NCBI RefSeq assembly: GCF_021028955.1
Contig: NZ_JAIWPE010000096.1
Location: 446,879-510,878 of the forward strand
DNA: 64,000 nucleotides
DNA from: Salipaludibacillus sp. CUR1
GTDB taxonomy: Bacteria > Bacillota > Bacilli > Bacillales > Salisediminibacteriaceae
Reading direction: 5' to 3'
Shown one piece after another: positions 18,359 through 26,564 of this stretch. The first letter of the stretch is position 1; every line of letters starts with the position of its first letter. Under the pieces are notes generated by a model. It was not told the DNA's origin and ran no database searches. It worked only from the letters and a program-made list of their open reading frames with translations. The position numbers were made by a program, and so were the translations under genes.

Positions 18359-18672
18359 CTAACGACACCTCTTTTCAAATAAGAAAACCGGACGATCCAT
18401 CGCAGCTTTCTTATCTTTTATTGTATCCTTTTATATCATTTCCGCCAATTGATTTTTATGTGATATTCTGGCAGGCAGTTAACTTCCTTTAATACTCCTA
18501 CAGGCATTAAGTTCCTGCAAATCCCTGTATCCTGCCTAATTAAACTTTAACTTCAAAAAGGACGCAGCTAAACGCCCTTCAGACGGTCTTCTTCTCAACC
18601 TTAAGTCTGATTTTTACAGTTGGCCTCTGTGACCCGCGAAATAAGCTTAAGCACACTCTAAACTTTCTTATA

Positions 18673-18705
18673 ACAAAAAAATACCCAGGAAACCGCAGTT
18701 TCCTG
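18673..18705 (-). terminator. Terminator of fabF
   Basis: CAGGAAAC (18686-18693) pairs with GTTTCCTG (18698-18705); on the minus strand the stem runs into a T-run (18674-18681). It ends the fabH-fabF transcript. Confidence 0.85.
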
Positions 18706-18722
18706 AGTAGTAAGTTCTTATA

Positions 18723-19964
18723 TTACTTTTCATAACGTTTAAACAGCAAGGAAGCGTTATGTCCTCCAAAACCTAGTGAGTTGCTCATGACCACTGGCAC
18801 ATCCTGTTTCCTCGCTTTATTTGGCACATAGTCCAAATCGCAGTCAGGATCAGGTGTTTCATAATTCATAGTTGGAGGGATAATCCCCTCCTGAATAGCT
18901 TTCACAGAAAAAATGGCTTCAACTGCACCTGCCGCCCCTAAAAGATGCCCAGTCATCGATTTTGTAGAACTGATTGCAAGGTTATGTGCAGATTCTCCAA
19001 ACACTTTTTTAGCTGCAGTCGTTTCGTATTTATCATTATACTCGGTACTTGTTCCATGGGCGTTTAAATAAGTGACTTCAGATGGAGACATTTCTGCGTC
19101 TTTGAGCGCCTGCATCATTGCACGCGCAGCCCCTTCCCCTTCAGGAGCAGGTGCTGTGACATGATAAGCATCTCCAGTAGCTCCGTACCCTGCAATTTCA
19201 GCGAGGATCGTGGCTCCCCGTTTCTCAGCGGATTCCAAGGACTCTAGAACGAGAATACCTGAGCCTTCACCCATAACAAATCCATCTCTGTTCTTATCAA
19301 ATGGGCGGCTTGCTTTTTCAGGGTCAGGATTAAGCGATAAAGCCCTGGCAGATGAGAAGCCTGCCATAGACATTTCTGTGATAGGTGCTTCTGCTCCTCC
19401 GGTTAACATGACATCTGCATCCCCGCGCTCGATCACTTTATAAGCGTCGCCTATAGAGTTAGCTCCGGAAGCACAAGCTGTAACTGAGCAGGAGTTTATT
19501 CCTTTGGCCCCAAGCTGAATCGATACTTGACCGGAAGCCATATCAGGAATCAGCATTGGAACGAAGAATGGAGAGACACGGCGGTAGCCCCGTTTTTCAT
19601 AAAGACGGAATTGTTTTTCATAAGTTTCCATTCCGCCGATACCGGAACCGATCCACACACCTATTCGATCTGCGTTTGAATCATCAATCGTTAACCCGGC
19701 ATTCTCAACTGCCATTTTTGCACTGGCAACCGCAAACTGAGTAAACCTGTCCATCTTTCGGGCATCTTTTCCATCCATAAACTGAGAAGGGTCGAAGTCT
19801 TTTACTTCGGCTGCTACTGTAGCAGGAAATTGTCCTTCTTCAAATTTTGTGAGGCGATTAATTCCTGACTCGCCGTTAATCAGTTTGTTCCACGTTACAT
19901 CTATATTATTCCCCAAAGGGGAAACGGCGCCTGCGCCTGTAATAACTACTCGTCTTTTTGACAT
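18723..19964 (-). CDS. fabF: Beta-ketoacyl-ACP synthase II
   Basis: 413 residues, standard FabF length, with the catalytic triad Cys164 ([11 protein letters not shown]), His303 ([11 protein letters not shown]) and His340 ([13 protein letters not shown]). It elongates acyl-ACP with malonyl-ACP in fatty acid synthesis. The ATG at 19964 starts [12 protein letters not shown], the normal N-terminus; the longer frame from 20021 overlaps the fabH end and is not needed. It follows fabH by 44 bases in one operon. Confidence 0.97.
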   Translation of the reverse strand: MSKRRVVITGAGAVSPLGNNIDVTWNKLINGESGINRLTKFEEGQFPATVAAEVKDFDPSQFMDGKDARKMDRFTQFAVASAKMAVENAGLTIDDSNADRIGVWIGSGIGGMETYEKQFRLYEKRGYRRVSPFFVPMLIPDMASGQVSIQLGAKGINSCSVTACASGANSIGDAYKVIERGDADVMLTGGAEAPITEMSMAGFSSARALSLNPDPEKASRPFDKNRDGFVMGEGSGILVLESLESAEKRGATILAEIAGYGATGDAYHVTAPAPEGEGAARAMMQALKDAEMSPSEVTYLNAHGTSTEYNDKYETTAAKKVFGESAHNLAISSTKSMTGHLLGAAGAVEAIFSVKAIQEGIIPPTMNYETPDPDCDLDYVPNKARKQDVPVVMSNSLGFGGHNASLLFKRYEK

Positions 19965-20008
19965 TGTTGGAAACCCCTTTCCTTTTTCTCCCATTATATC
20001 ATTTTGTT

Positions 20009-20941
20009 TTATTTTCCCCATTTAATAGCTGCAGCGCCCCAGACGAGGCCTGCTCCAAAACCAACCATCACTACGACATCTCCCTCTTTGATTTTACCAT
20101 TCTCCAATTCATGGACCATGGAAAGAGGAATAGAAGCAGAAGATGTATTTCCATATTTATTAACTGTCATCGACATTTTTTCAACCGGAAGATCCAGTCT
20201 CTGTCTGGCAGATTCCATAATTCGGATGTTTGCCTGATGAGGAATTAGAAAATCAACGTCCTCTTTAGTTAATCCGGCTTTCTTTACTACATTTAACGAA
20301 GATTCCCCCATCTGCCTGACTGCAAATTTGAAGACTTCCCGTCCATTCATAAGAAGATGGTCTTCCATTCGGATATGCGCTCCGCCTGTTCCGTCAGACC
20401 CTAATTCAAAAGAAAGTATTCCCCTGTCTTCAGCCACCGGTCCAAGAACGGCTGCACCTGAACCATCCCCAAACAGGACAGCGGTATTCCGGTCTTTCCA
20501 GTCTACTACCTTAGAAAGCTTTTCTGTCCCGATAACCAATACATGTTTATAAGCCGACGTCTCTATGAACTGTTTACCAGTAACAAGCCCGTAAACAAAG
20601 CCGGCACAAGCCGCACTTACGTCCATGGCTGACGCTTTAGTTGCACCAAGCTGTGTTTGCAGCATAGAGGACACAGATGGGAAGCTCTGGTCAGGAGTGA
20701 CCGTAGCTACGATAATCATATCCAGTTCTTCAGGATGTACTCCTGCATTCTCTAGCGCTTCAACTGCTGCATAGTAGCTCATATGCGATGTATCTATATC
20801 ATCAGAAGCAATACGCCTCTCTTCAATACCTGTGCGGGAACGAATCCATTCATCATTTGTATCTACTTTTTTCTCTAAATCTTCATTAGCGAGGACATGC
20901 TCCGGAATGTATTTACCCATTCCCCATATTCCTGCTCGCAT
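20009..20941 (-). CDS. fabH: Beta-ketoacyl-ACP synthase III
   Basis: 310 residues with the Cys-His-Asn triad: Cys112 ([12 protein letters not shown]), His235 ([10 protein letters not shown]) and Asn265 ([10 protein letters not shown]). FabH condenses acetyl-CoA or branched acyl-CoA primers with malonyl-ACP; in Bacillaceae it sets branched-chain fatty acid content. First gene of fabH-fabF. The start follows GGAGGAAAAGAG. A FapR-like operator lies 52 bases upstream. Confidence 0.97.
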   Translation of the reverse strand: MRAGIWGMGKYIPEHVLANEDLEKKVDTNDEWIRSRTGIEERRIASDDIDTSHMSYYAAVEALENAGVHPEELDMIIVATVTPDQSFPSVSSMLQTQLGATKASAMDVSAACAGFVYGLVTGKQFIETSAYKHVLVIGTEKLSKVVDWKDRNTAVLFGDGSGAAVLGPVAEDRGILSFELGSDGTGGAHIRMEDHLLMNGREVFKFAVRQMGESSLNVVKKAGLTKEDVDFLIPHQANIRIMESARQRLDLPVEKMSMTVNKYGNTSSASIPLSMVHELENGKIKEGDVVVMVGFGAGLVWGAAAIKWGK

Positions 20942-20992
20942 CTCTTTTCCTCCTCATCACATTCATGATCAAGTATGATTTTATAGTTATTA

Positions 20993-21009
20993 TTATGACC
21001 TAGTGCTAA
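20993..21009 (-). promoter_or_regulatory. FapR-like operator upstream of fabH
   Basis: TTATGACCTAGTGCTAA is an imperfect palindrome sharing the ACCTAGT core and 13 of 17 bases with the B. subtilis fabHA-fabF FapR site as I remember it. It overlaps likely -10 sequences (CATAAT, TATAAA on the minus strand). FapR represses fatty acid genes and is released by malonyl-CoA. Confidence 0.55.
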
Positions 21010-21138
21010 AAAAATTGCAACGTTTTTACTGCACAGAAAAGCCTCTATTCTTAATGAACACGCTGGTTACTATTCGTTACTGAATGAGCAAGTAAAACAA
21101 ACCTAAAACAGTTTTGTAAAAAACACCGCAAATTCAAA

Positions 21139-21185
21139 TAAAAAAACACCCGGAACCACATTCTTAAAAGATTGTTCCGGATGTT
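21139..21185 (-). terminator. Terminator of the med operon
   Basis: On the minus strand a stem with arms ACATCCGGAACA and TGGTTCCGGGTGT is followed by a T-run (21139-21146). It ends the operon whose last gene stops at 21234. Confidence 0.8.
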
Positions 21186-21233
21186 ATTAAAGTGACTATA
21201 ATTTTGTTTCTGCCTTTTTGCACTTTAGCACGT

Positions 21234-21578
21234 TTAATGGTTCTCGTTACTGTCAGAATCCAAATTGATGGCATGCATTAATTCTTCGAACATTTCATCA
21301 ACTCTTTTAACCAGATCCTTTTCCCCTTTTTTAGAAGGTGTATAATTTTTCAGTTCTTCATATGTTTGCAGGAACGAATCGATATCTTTTGATCCTAATT
21401 GTGCAATCGACGTGTAACATAATAAGGTTACGTTCGGCTTTTCTTCCTGATGAAATAAAGGAACCAATGGTTCCAGCAGTTCTTTTGCTTCCTGATAATT
21501 TTTGCTGTGCACAGCCTCATACCCTTTGACGATACGGTCTGCCATCTTTTTCACTGCTTTTGACTGCTGATCTGACAT
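21234..21578 (-). CDS. Hypothetical 114-residue helical protein of the med operon
   Basis: 114 residues, charged and predicted all-helical (KGYEAVHSKNYQEAKELLEPL resembles a TPR-type helix pair), with no signal peptide. It occupies the place of comZ/yjzB in B. subtilis (between med and fabH) but I see no clear similarity to ComZ. It lies 28 bases after the DinB-like gene on the same strand and has the ribosome site TTAGGAGATTGATTT. The context suggests the same regulation as med; function unknown. Confidence 0.7.
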   Translation of the reverse strand: MSDQQSKAVKKMADRIVKGYEAVHSKNYQEAKELLEPLVPLFHQEEKPNVTLLCYTSIAQLGSKDIDSFLQTYEELKNYTPSKKGEKDLVKRVDEMFEELMHAINLDSDSNENH

Positions 21579-21606
21579 AAATCAATCTCCTAACTGGCTT
21601 TAAAAA

Positions 21607-22161
21607 TTATATAGATAAGTATGGAGTGTTAAAGTGATCCCATTTTTCCCGTCTTCCGTTAATCCATTTTAACAGCATATACATTTGGCCTAAATGATAA
21701 CTTTCATGGTGATTTAAATGATATAACACCCATTCAGGCGAGTAGACCTTTTCAGTGTCTCCATCTTTAACCTTTAATATCGCTTTTCTAAACTCAAAAT
21801 CCGACAAACTGTGGTAATATTCACGGGTTAACATACGGGCTTCACCGAGTCTGGCTAATACCCAGCTTTTCTCCATCCCTGTCGGAGCTGTTATTTCCTG
21901 TTTTTCTTTAAAGTCAAACTTTTTCCGGTCTTCAGCTGTTAAACCTTCACCAGTCAACACCATTTTATTCCACCATAACTCAATTTGAGCTAAATGCAGC
22001 GCATAACCTCCTAAAGTCGGGAAATCGTGCACCTGATGATGAAGATCTTGTTCATCTAATTCGTCCAGAAGCGTTAGCAGACGTTCTCTTGTTAAAATTA
22101 AACCTCCGAGTAAATGAAGTGATTCTCTTGAAGAGACTGGCGCCAGTGTGTGTTCTTCCAT
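21607..22161 (-). CDS. DinB-superfamily protein
   Basis: 184 residues, four-helix DinB/YfiT-like fold: GGYALHLAQIELWWNK supplies one metal-site His and YHLNHHESYHLGQMYML the C-terminal His pair, the common arrangement of this superfamily of putative metal-dependent thiol-linked enzymes. The start is ATG 22161 (AAGGGTG upstream) rather than the GTG nine bases earlier. It begins 19 bases after med, implying an operon. Substrate unknown. Confidence 0.75.
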   Translation of the reverse strand: MEEHTLAPVSSRESLHLLGGLILTRERLLTLLDELDEQDLHHQVHDFPTLGGYALHLAQIELWWNKMVLTGEGLTAEDRKKFDFKEKQEITAPTGMEKSWVLARLGEARMLTREYYHSLSDFEFRKAILKVKDGDTEKVYSPEWVLYHLNHHESYHLGQMYMLLKWINGRREKWDHFNTPYLSI

Positions 22162-22180
22162 TATTATCACCCTTTACAAT

Positions 22181-23137
22181 TTAATTAGTTTCATGAGGCA
22201 ATTTTCCTGTCTGGATATATGTGTCAACTTGCTCTTCAAGCCACTCCTTAATGTCTTCAGGTACTTCCTGACCGAAACTGCCCAGTGAGATAACTTCCTC
22301 CTGAAAATCAAAATACTTATTCCCGGTCTCCAGTTCACCGTTTTTAAACTGAGTGGCAACATATTCATATAACTTCTCTACTTCCTGCACGGTACTTGTC
22401 AAAATAGTCGACTCGCCCAGGTCTATCTGATCCCCTACATAACCGATCGCATACAACCCTTCTTTCTTGACTTCTTCTACGACCCTGACGTGGTATCCGT
22501 CACCTGCCGGATAAAAAATATCAGCGCCTTTATTTTTCATTTCATGGAAAACCTCTACAGCTTTTTCTTCATCTGCCCAGCTTTCCACGTACTCTATTAG
22601 TACATTGACTGAAGGTGAATGATAGTTAGCACCATCTTCGTAACCCTGGACCTCAGGCTGGAATGGAAAGGCAGCGATTGTTCCGACCGTTCCCTCTTCA
22701 GACATTTCACTTGCTAACATACCGGCAAAATACCCCATTGCATACCCGTCAAAATGCAGGCTTGTAATGTTGTCCCCTTCCACTTCACCGTTAAAGCTCA
22801 CGAAATGAACCGAAGGAAAATCATCTTTTACTTCCATGAAAATATCTGCATAAATATGGCTGTGACCGATAATGAGCCCTGCCTCTTCCTCTGCAAATTC
22901 TCTTATTGCTTCTTTAACAGCCCCACTTGAGCGAATGTCCTCTTTTAAGGATATTTCGAGATCCATTGCTGACTGGACCTTTAAAATACCCTGATACCCT
23001 TTACTGTTCCACCCTCTGTCATCGACTGGATGAGGCAGCAGTACCCCGATTTTATCAAGGGGTTTTTCCTGAGCCTGGGCGCAACCAGCCAGAAGCAGGA
23101 ATAAAGCGAAAACAAACAGTAATATCTTACGGTTCAT
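22181..23137 (-). CDS. med: Med-like lipoprotein (BMP-family substrate-binding fold)
   Basis: About 318 residues. A lipoprotein signal ends at LLLLAGCAQ, and the mature protein has a periplasmic-binding-protein fold of the basic membrane protein (BMP/Med) family: KIGVLLPHPVDDRGWNSKGYQG, IGHSHIYADI, GYFAGMLASEMS and FYPAGDGYHV. In B. subtilis Med is a positive regulator of comK; the position next to fabH is conserved. ATG 23137 gives a normal signal peptide; a GTG four codons upstream lies directly against GGGAG, so the start is uncertain. Confidence 0.8.
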   Translation of the reverse strand: MNRKILLFVFALFLLLAGCAQAQEKPLDKIGVLLPHPVDDRGWNSKGYQGILKVQSAMDLEISLKEDIRSSGAVKEAIREFAEEEAGLIIGHSHIYADIFMEVKDDFPSVHFVSFNGEVEGDNITSLHFDGYAMGYFAGMLASEMSEEGTVGTIAAFPFQPEVQGYEDGANYHSPSVNVLIEYVESWADEEKAVEVFHEMKNKGADIFYPAGDGYHVRVVEEVKKEGLYAIGYVGDQIDLGESTILTSTVQEVEKLYEYVATQFKNGELETGNKYFDFQEEVISLGSFGQEVPEDIKEWLEEQVDTYIQTGKLPHETN

Positions 23138-23274
23138 CTTAATAGCCACGCTCCCTGTTATAGTTGTTGTTATAATACTTAAACCGTGTTTCCTGAAGTG
23201 ATAGAAGGAAGCAGAAATTGTTTATTATTAAATGTACTATTCTACACTCTGGCTGTTTTTTCCTCCTATAGGTT

Positions 23275-23442
23275 CTACTCGTGTCTTTTCCTATACTGGT
23301 GGAAAAGCCATTCTGTTACACCGCCTGCCAGTAACGAACTGATAACAATAACTTCCACAGGCCAGTCAACTGCTGAATTAAGGGTAAAAAATACAGCCAG
23401 TGCTACTACTGAAAAAATAACAACCCCTATAGTTAATCTCAT
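23275..23442 (-). CDS. Small membrane protein, 55 residues
   Basis: The ATG at 23442 follows GAAAGGAGAATAAT. The 55 residues form two hydrophobic segments (about 3-19 and 28-44) and end in the basic tail FHQYRKRHE. I recognise no family. It stands between med and yjzC on the same strand; no function can be given. Confidence 0.6.
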   Translation of the reverse strand: MRLTIGVVIFSVVALAVFFTLNSAVDWPVEVIVISSLLAGGVTEWLFHQYRKRHE

Positions 23443-23573
23443 ATTATTCTCCTTTCCAGCTATTATTAGAGTCGCAAAAATGATTAAAGAAAACAAGCAG
23501 AAAAATGGGCAGGCTTTCTAAAACCCTATCGGGACAGCCTTCTTATGAATCCAATTTTCACTTATATATTCCT

Positions 23574-23754
23574 ATGTTGCACTTATAACTGTGTATAAGC
23601 CTTCGCCGAGAGTGGCCCGGTATTTTAAAGGACAAGCCACTGGCAAGTGCCCGCCTGACGAATTATAATCACTTCTTTTCTCAAAAAGAACAGCCGAACA
23701 AAATTTTGAATTTTGTTCGGCTTTCTTTATGATTACTATTTTTTTGTCCCAGCC
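23574..23754. repeat. Long intergenic repeat, copy B (right third only)
   Basis: This copy starts within ATGTTGCACTTAT and includes ATAAGCCTTCGCCGAGAG, the GGACAAGCC block, the hairpin GCCGAACAAAATT/TTTTGTTCGGC with T-tail, and ends in TTTTTGTCCCAGCC. It corresponds to the right end of copies A and C; the left two thirds are missing. It lies directly after the stop of yjzC (minus strand). Confidence 0.8.
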
Positions 23755-23757
23755 TCT

Positions 23758-23937
23758 TCATGGTTTTCGTTTGTAAGTCCAGATGCGGTCTTTATTCCTT
23801 GTCTGAGGAAAAGTGTCGCCTGCCTCCAGTTGAATTTGCTGAGGCTTCTGCACCATGCTCCCTGTTTCTCCTATTTCTACATACATCCCGTTATTCGGAG
23901 CTTTGTCGCCCGGCTTAAACTGATGACGCTGTCCCAT
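23758..23937 (-). CDS. yjzC: YjzC family protein
   Basis: 59 residues beginning MGQRHQFKPGDKAPNNGMYV and ending in IWTYKRKP, which matches the small conserved YjzC family of Bacillaceae along its whole length. ATG 23937 follows AGAGGTGAAACAG. The function is unknown. Position near med and fabH is as in B. subtilis. Confidence 0.88.
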   Translation of the reverse strand: MGQRHQFKPGDKAPNNGMYVEIGETGSMVQKPQQIQLEAGDTFPQTRNKDRIWTYKRKP

Positions 23938-24049
23938 CTGTTTCACCTCTGAAAATGTAATATGCCTTATCTTTCCCGCTTACACGCAGATCATACGCTC
24001 ATGCGCACAAGAAGACAGCGTACAGTCACGACATGGTATCTCAATTAAC

Positions 24050-24772
24050 TTAAATATAATAGCCAGTAACGATAAAAATGAAAAAAAGCAGACTGTTGGC
24101 GATTTCTACTATTCCAATGCTCATAGGTTTATTTAAATATTTTTCAGGAAGAAAAATAGTCTTCAGTGTACTTAAAAAGAATGCCGCTGCGGCACCGAAC
24201 CATCCAGTCAATATGGTAGCAAAGGTGATTAAGATGTGATAACCGTATGATGTTTTACGGAATAACATATTCTTTTTTTCCCTGATTAGCGATTTAACGT
24301 GGAAAACACTCGCTATAAAATAAATAATAGTGATGGCTGTATATAAATAGGCTTCACCGGCCAGTGTGCCTTTACCGAGCTGGTAAGCGAACAGAAGGAG
24401 AGCAGCCAGAGCTGTAATCGCGGCAGCATCATTCAAAAAGCTCCGCTCTTTCTTTATTTTTGCAAAAAAGATATTAATACAAAATAATGGCAAAATACTT
24501 AAACCAATTAAAAGCAGCGTTATATCAGAGAGTATATAAGGAATTAAAATGAGACTTCCAAGACCTGCATAAACAAAAAATGATGGCCATACATCCCGGT
24601 ATTTAGGCTGTCTGACAAACGTCAGCAAAGGCGCCTGGGCAAAATACACGGCTGTTAATCCGGCAAAAAATAAAAGATGATGATAATTTAATCCGGAAAT
24701 AACTGCTCCGATCCAGTAAGGAACGATGAACATTGCCCAAGCCCCATGTTCCCTGGGTATATACCATTTCAT
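24050..24772 (-). CDS. ywiC: YwiC-like membrane protein
   Basis: 240 residues with about seven hydrophobic segments. The start MKWYIPREHGAWAMFIVPYWIG is the signature of YwiC-like proteins. In B. subtilis ywiC is in the narK-fnr-ywiC cluster, and here it has a perfect FNR box at -41.5, so it is again part of the anaerobic regulon. Its biochemical role is not known to me. Start follows AAAGAGGGGG. Confidence 0.88.
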   Translation of the reverse strand: MKWYIPREHGAWAMFIVPYWIGAVISGLNYHHLLFFAGLTAVYFAQAPLLTFVRQPKYRDVWPSFFVYAGLGSLILIPYILSDITLLLIGLSILPLFCINIFFAKIKKERSFLNDAAAITALAALLLFAYQLGKGTLAGEAYLYTAITIIYFIASVFHVKSLIREKKNMLFRKTSYGYHILITFATILTGWFGAAAAFFLSTLKTIFLPEKYLNKPMSIGIVEIANSLLFFIFIVTGYYI

Positions 24773-24806
24773 AATAACCCCCTCTTTTCTTTAATGACCT
24801 AATTTA

Positions 24807-24849
24807 AGTTTACTAAAGGAGACTTTTTTTGTATGTGATACGCGTCACA
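24807..24849 (-). promoter_or_regulatory. FNR box and promoter of ywiC
   Basis: TGTGATACGCGTCACA (24834-24849) is a perfect FNR consensus. Reading leftward, TAAACT occupies 24812-24807, 29.5 bases from the dyad centre, i.e. a class II promoter centred at -41.5. Confidence 0.85.
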
Positions 24850-24864
24850 ATTGCTTTTAACTTA

Positions 24865-24907
24865 TGTGATTTTTCCCACAGCGGAGGTTTTACTGATTTG
24901 TTATCAT
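24865..24907 (+). promoter_or_regulatory. FNR box and promoter of the divergent unknown gene
   Basis: TGTGATTTTTCCCACA (24865-24880) differs from consensus at one base (CCACA for TCACA). TATCAT at 24902-24907 lies 29.5 bases from its centre. It faces the opposite way to the ywiC box 15 bases away. Confidence 0.75.
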
Positions 24908-24948
24908 GGTTATATCAGAAACTGTAAATGCACCGGGAGGTTGTCAAT

Positions 24949-25512
24949 ATGTTAGTTGTACGTTTAAATTATAAAACCGAAAGCGGAGTTTTCCCTGTTT
25001 TATCCAAATACGGGTTTCAATTTAAAGGTAATGCCTACGAAAAAAATTTAAAATCAGCCGCTTTTTCAGTAGTTATGACTCACAAGAATGACGAGAAAGT
25101 GCTGGAAGCTGTTTGCGAAGACGAAATTTCGTTTGACGGATGTAAAGAATTGTATGCTCTTATTGCCCACTTGTCTGAACACTTGCAGGCGGAGGTGGAT
25201 GATAAAGAAGCCATGCTCGGGTATGATTCAGAAGGCAGACCCGCCTACTTATATCACGGATTTACGGCTTGGAGAGAATTTATAAATAAGGCTAAGCACC
25301 GTTCAATGGAAGGCTTCACAGTAGAAGTATTCGATGGTAAAAAGTTACTGGGAAGAGGTATTCTCATTCAGTCAGATGTTTCTTCTCGAACTAAACAAGG
25401 GCAGAAACAGACGCCATTCTGTACAATTATCTCTTCTGAAGGAGAGGAAACCTTTTTAGGAGATCACCTGAATATTATTCCCGTTACTGACGAGACAGGA
25501 TTTAATATATAA
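24949..25512 (+). CDS. Unrecognised 187-residue protein, predicted FNR target
   Basis: From ATG 24949 (GGGAGG 8 bases upstream) the frame encodes 187 soluble residues without signal or membrane segment. Visible stretches are VVRLNYKTESGVFPVLSKYG at the start and FLGDHLNIIPVTDETGFNI at the end. Two cysteines lie in EAVCEDEISFDGCKEL. I recognise no family. The gene is divergent from ywiC and has its own near-consensus FNR box at -41.5, so it should be induced without oxygen. A hairpin with CGGCAGC/GCTGCCG and a T-run (25584-25638) could be its terminator. Confidence 0.75.
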   Translation: MLVVRLNYKTESGVFPVLSKYGFQFKGNAYEKNLKSAAFSVVMTHKNDEKVLEAVCEDEISFDGCKELYALIAHLSEHLQAEVDDKEAMLGYDSEGRPAYLYHGFTAWREFINKAKHRSMEGFTVEVFDGKKLLGRGILIQSDVSSRTKQGQKQTPFCTIISSEGEETFLGDHLNIIPVTDETGFNI

Positions 25513-25583
25513 TTAATGATGACGTTTGCCGCTGAAGAGGAAGTAAACCAGCCACACATGTGCCTGTAAAATAACCTTTTCTG

Positions 25584-25638
25584 CGGCAGCTCCGGTTATC
25601 TGAATGACTGCTGTGCCATTCGCTGCCGTGCTTTTTTT
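25584..25638 (+). terminator. Possible terminator of the FNR-controlled unknown gene
   Basis: CGGCAGC (25584-25590) pairs with GCTGCCG (25622-25628), followed by a seven-T run. The loop is long (31 bases), so this is a moderate call. Confidence 0.5.
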
Positions 25639-25673
25639 AATCAAAAAAAAAGGCTCTCTCATAAGTAGCCCTT

Positions 25674-26384
25674 TTAGATGGTGCAGATTTCTACGGGGCA
25701 GTCCCCGCAGTGTAAATAGTCTTTTAAAAATTCTATTTTGTGGATCGTAATATAACCGTTTTTCATGGACAGGACACCTGTTTTTTTCAAGTCATTTAAT
25801 AATCTGTTTACACTTTCTCTCGTTGTTCCTATATAATTAGCAATGTCCTGATTAGTAAGGTGGACATTAATAAATATTCCATCTTCACTCATCATTCCGT
25901 AGGAGTTGCTGAACCTGATCAGCGTAGAATAAATGGCACCAGTTTTTCCACAAAGAATAAGGTCTCTGAACTTAGCCTGGGTAGACTGAGTATGCCTGGC
26001 AAACCATTTCATAAAAGCGACTGCTATTTCGCCATTTTCGCGAAAAAGTTCTTCCAGCGTATGGCGGTCAAAACGGACGAGTGTGGCATCTTCAATAACT
26101 TCAGCTGTGACACTGATAGCCATTTCATTGAATAAACCCACTTCACCAACAAGTTCATCTTTTTGCTTTAAATGCACGGAGAATTCTTTTCCTTCAGATG
26201 TCATTTTGCTTAACCTGACTTTTCCGGATCTGACGAGGTATACATGTTCAGGAAAATCGCCTTCATAAAACAGAAAAGTGCCGTTTCTAACATTAATTTG
26301 CAGTCCATTTTTTAAGAGAAGTTCTCTGTTTTCGGCAGACATTTCGTTAAAAAAACGTTTCATTTTTAATTCTTGTTTTTCCAT
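25674..26384 (-). CDS. fnr: Bacillus-type Fnr, oxygen-sensing regulator (paralogue 2)
   Basis: 236 residues, roughly 55% identical by eye to paralogue 1. The cluster ligands are Asp141 (AKFRDLIL) and Cys226, Cys229 and Cys234 (HCGDCPVEIC), essentially the B. subtilis Fnr numbering (Asp141, Cys227, Cys230, Cys235). The recognition helix is GTTRESVNRLLNDL. It lies directly downstream of the narK-type genes, mirroring narK-fnr in B. subtilis, so it is likely the orthologous copy. No FNR box is visible in its own upstream region. Start follows GGGGAAGAAC. Confidence 0.92.
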   Translation of the reverse strand: MEKQELKMKRFFNEMSAENRELLLKNGLQINVRNGTFLFYEGDFPEHVYLVRSGKVRLSKMTSEGKEFSVHLKQKDELVGEVGLFNEMAISVTAEVIEDATLVRFDRHTLEELFRENGEIAVAFMKWFARHTQSTQAKFRDLILCGKTGAIYSTLIRFSNSYGMMSEDGIFINVHLTNQDIANYIGTTRESVNRLLNDLKKTGVLSMKNGYITIHKIEFLKDYLHCGDCPVEICTI

Positions 26385-26514
26385 GTTCTTCCCCGCTTTC
26401 TCTTAAAGAATGTCCCAAAGCATTCCCAACGAATTTGTTTTTCTATATTTACATGTTAACACTATTAAGAAAGTATAAAGTGGAAAAAGATGTCTAATTT
26501 ATGACTTTTAGTAA

Positions 26515-26552
26515 AATTAAATGCCCTGCGGATGACCCGCCAGGGCATTTTA
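26515..26552 (-). terminator. Terminator of the respiratory/NarK operon
   Basis: AATGCCCTG (26520-26528) pairs with CAGGGCATT (26541-26549). On the minus strand the tail is TTAATTTTAC. It lies between the last transporter gene and fnr2. Confidence 0.75.
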
Positions 26553-26564
26553 CTATCATGATCT

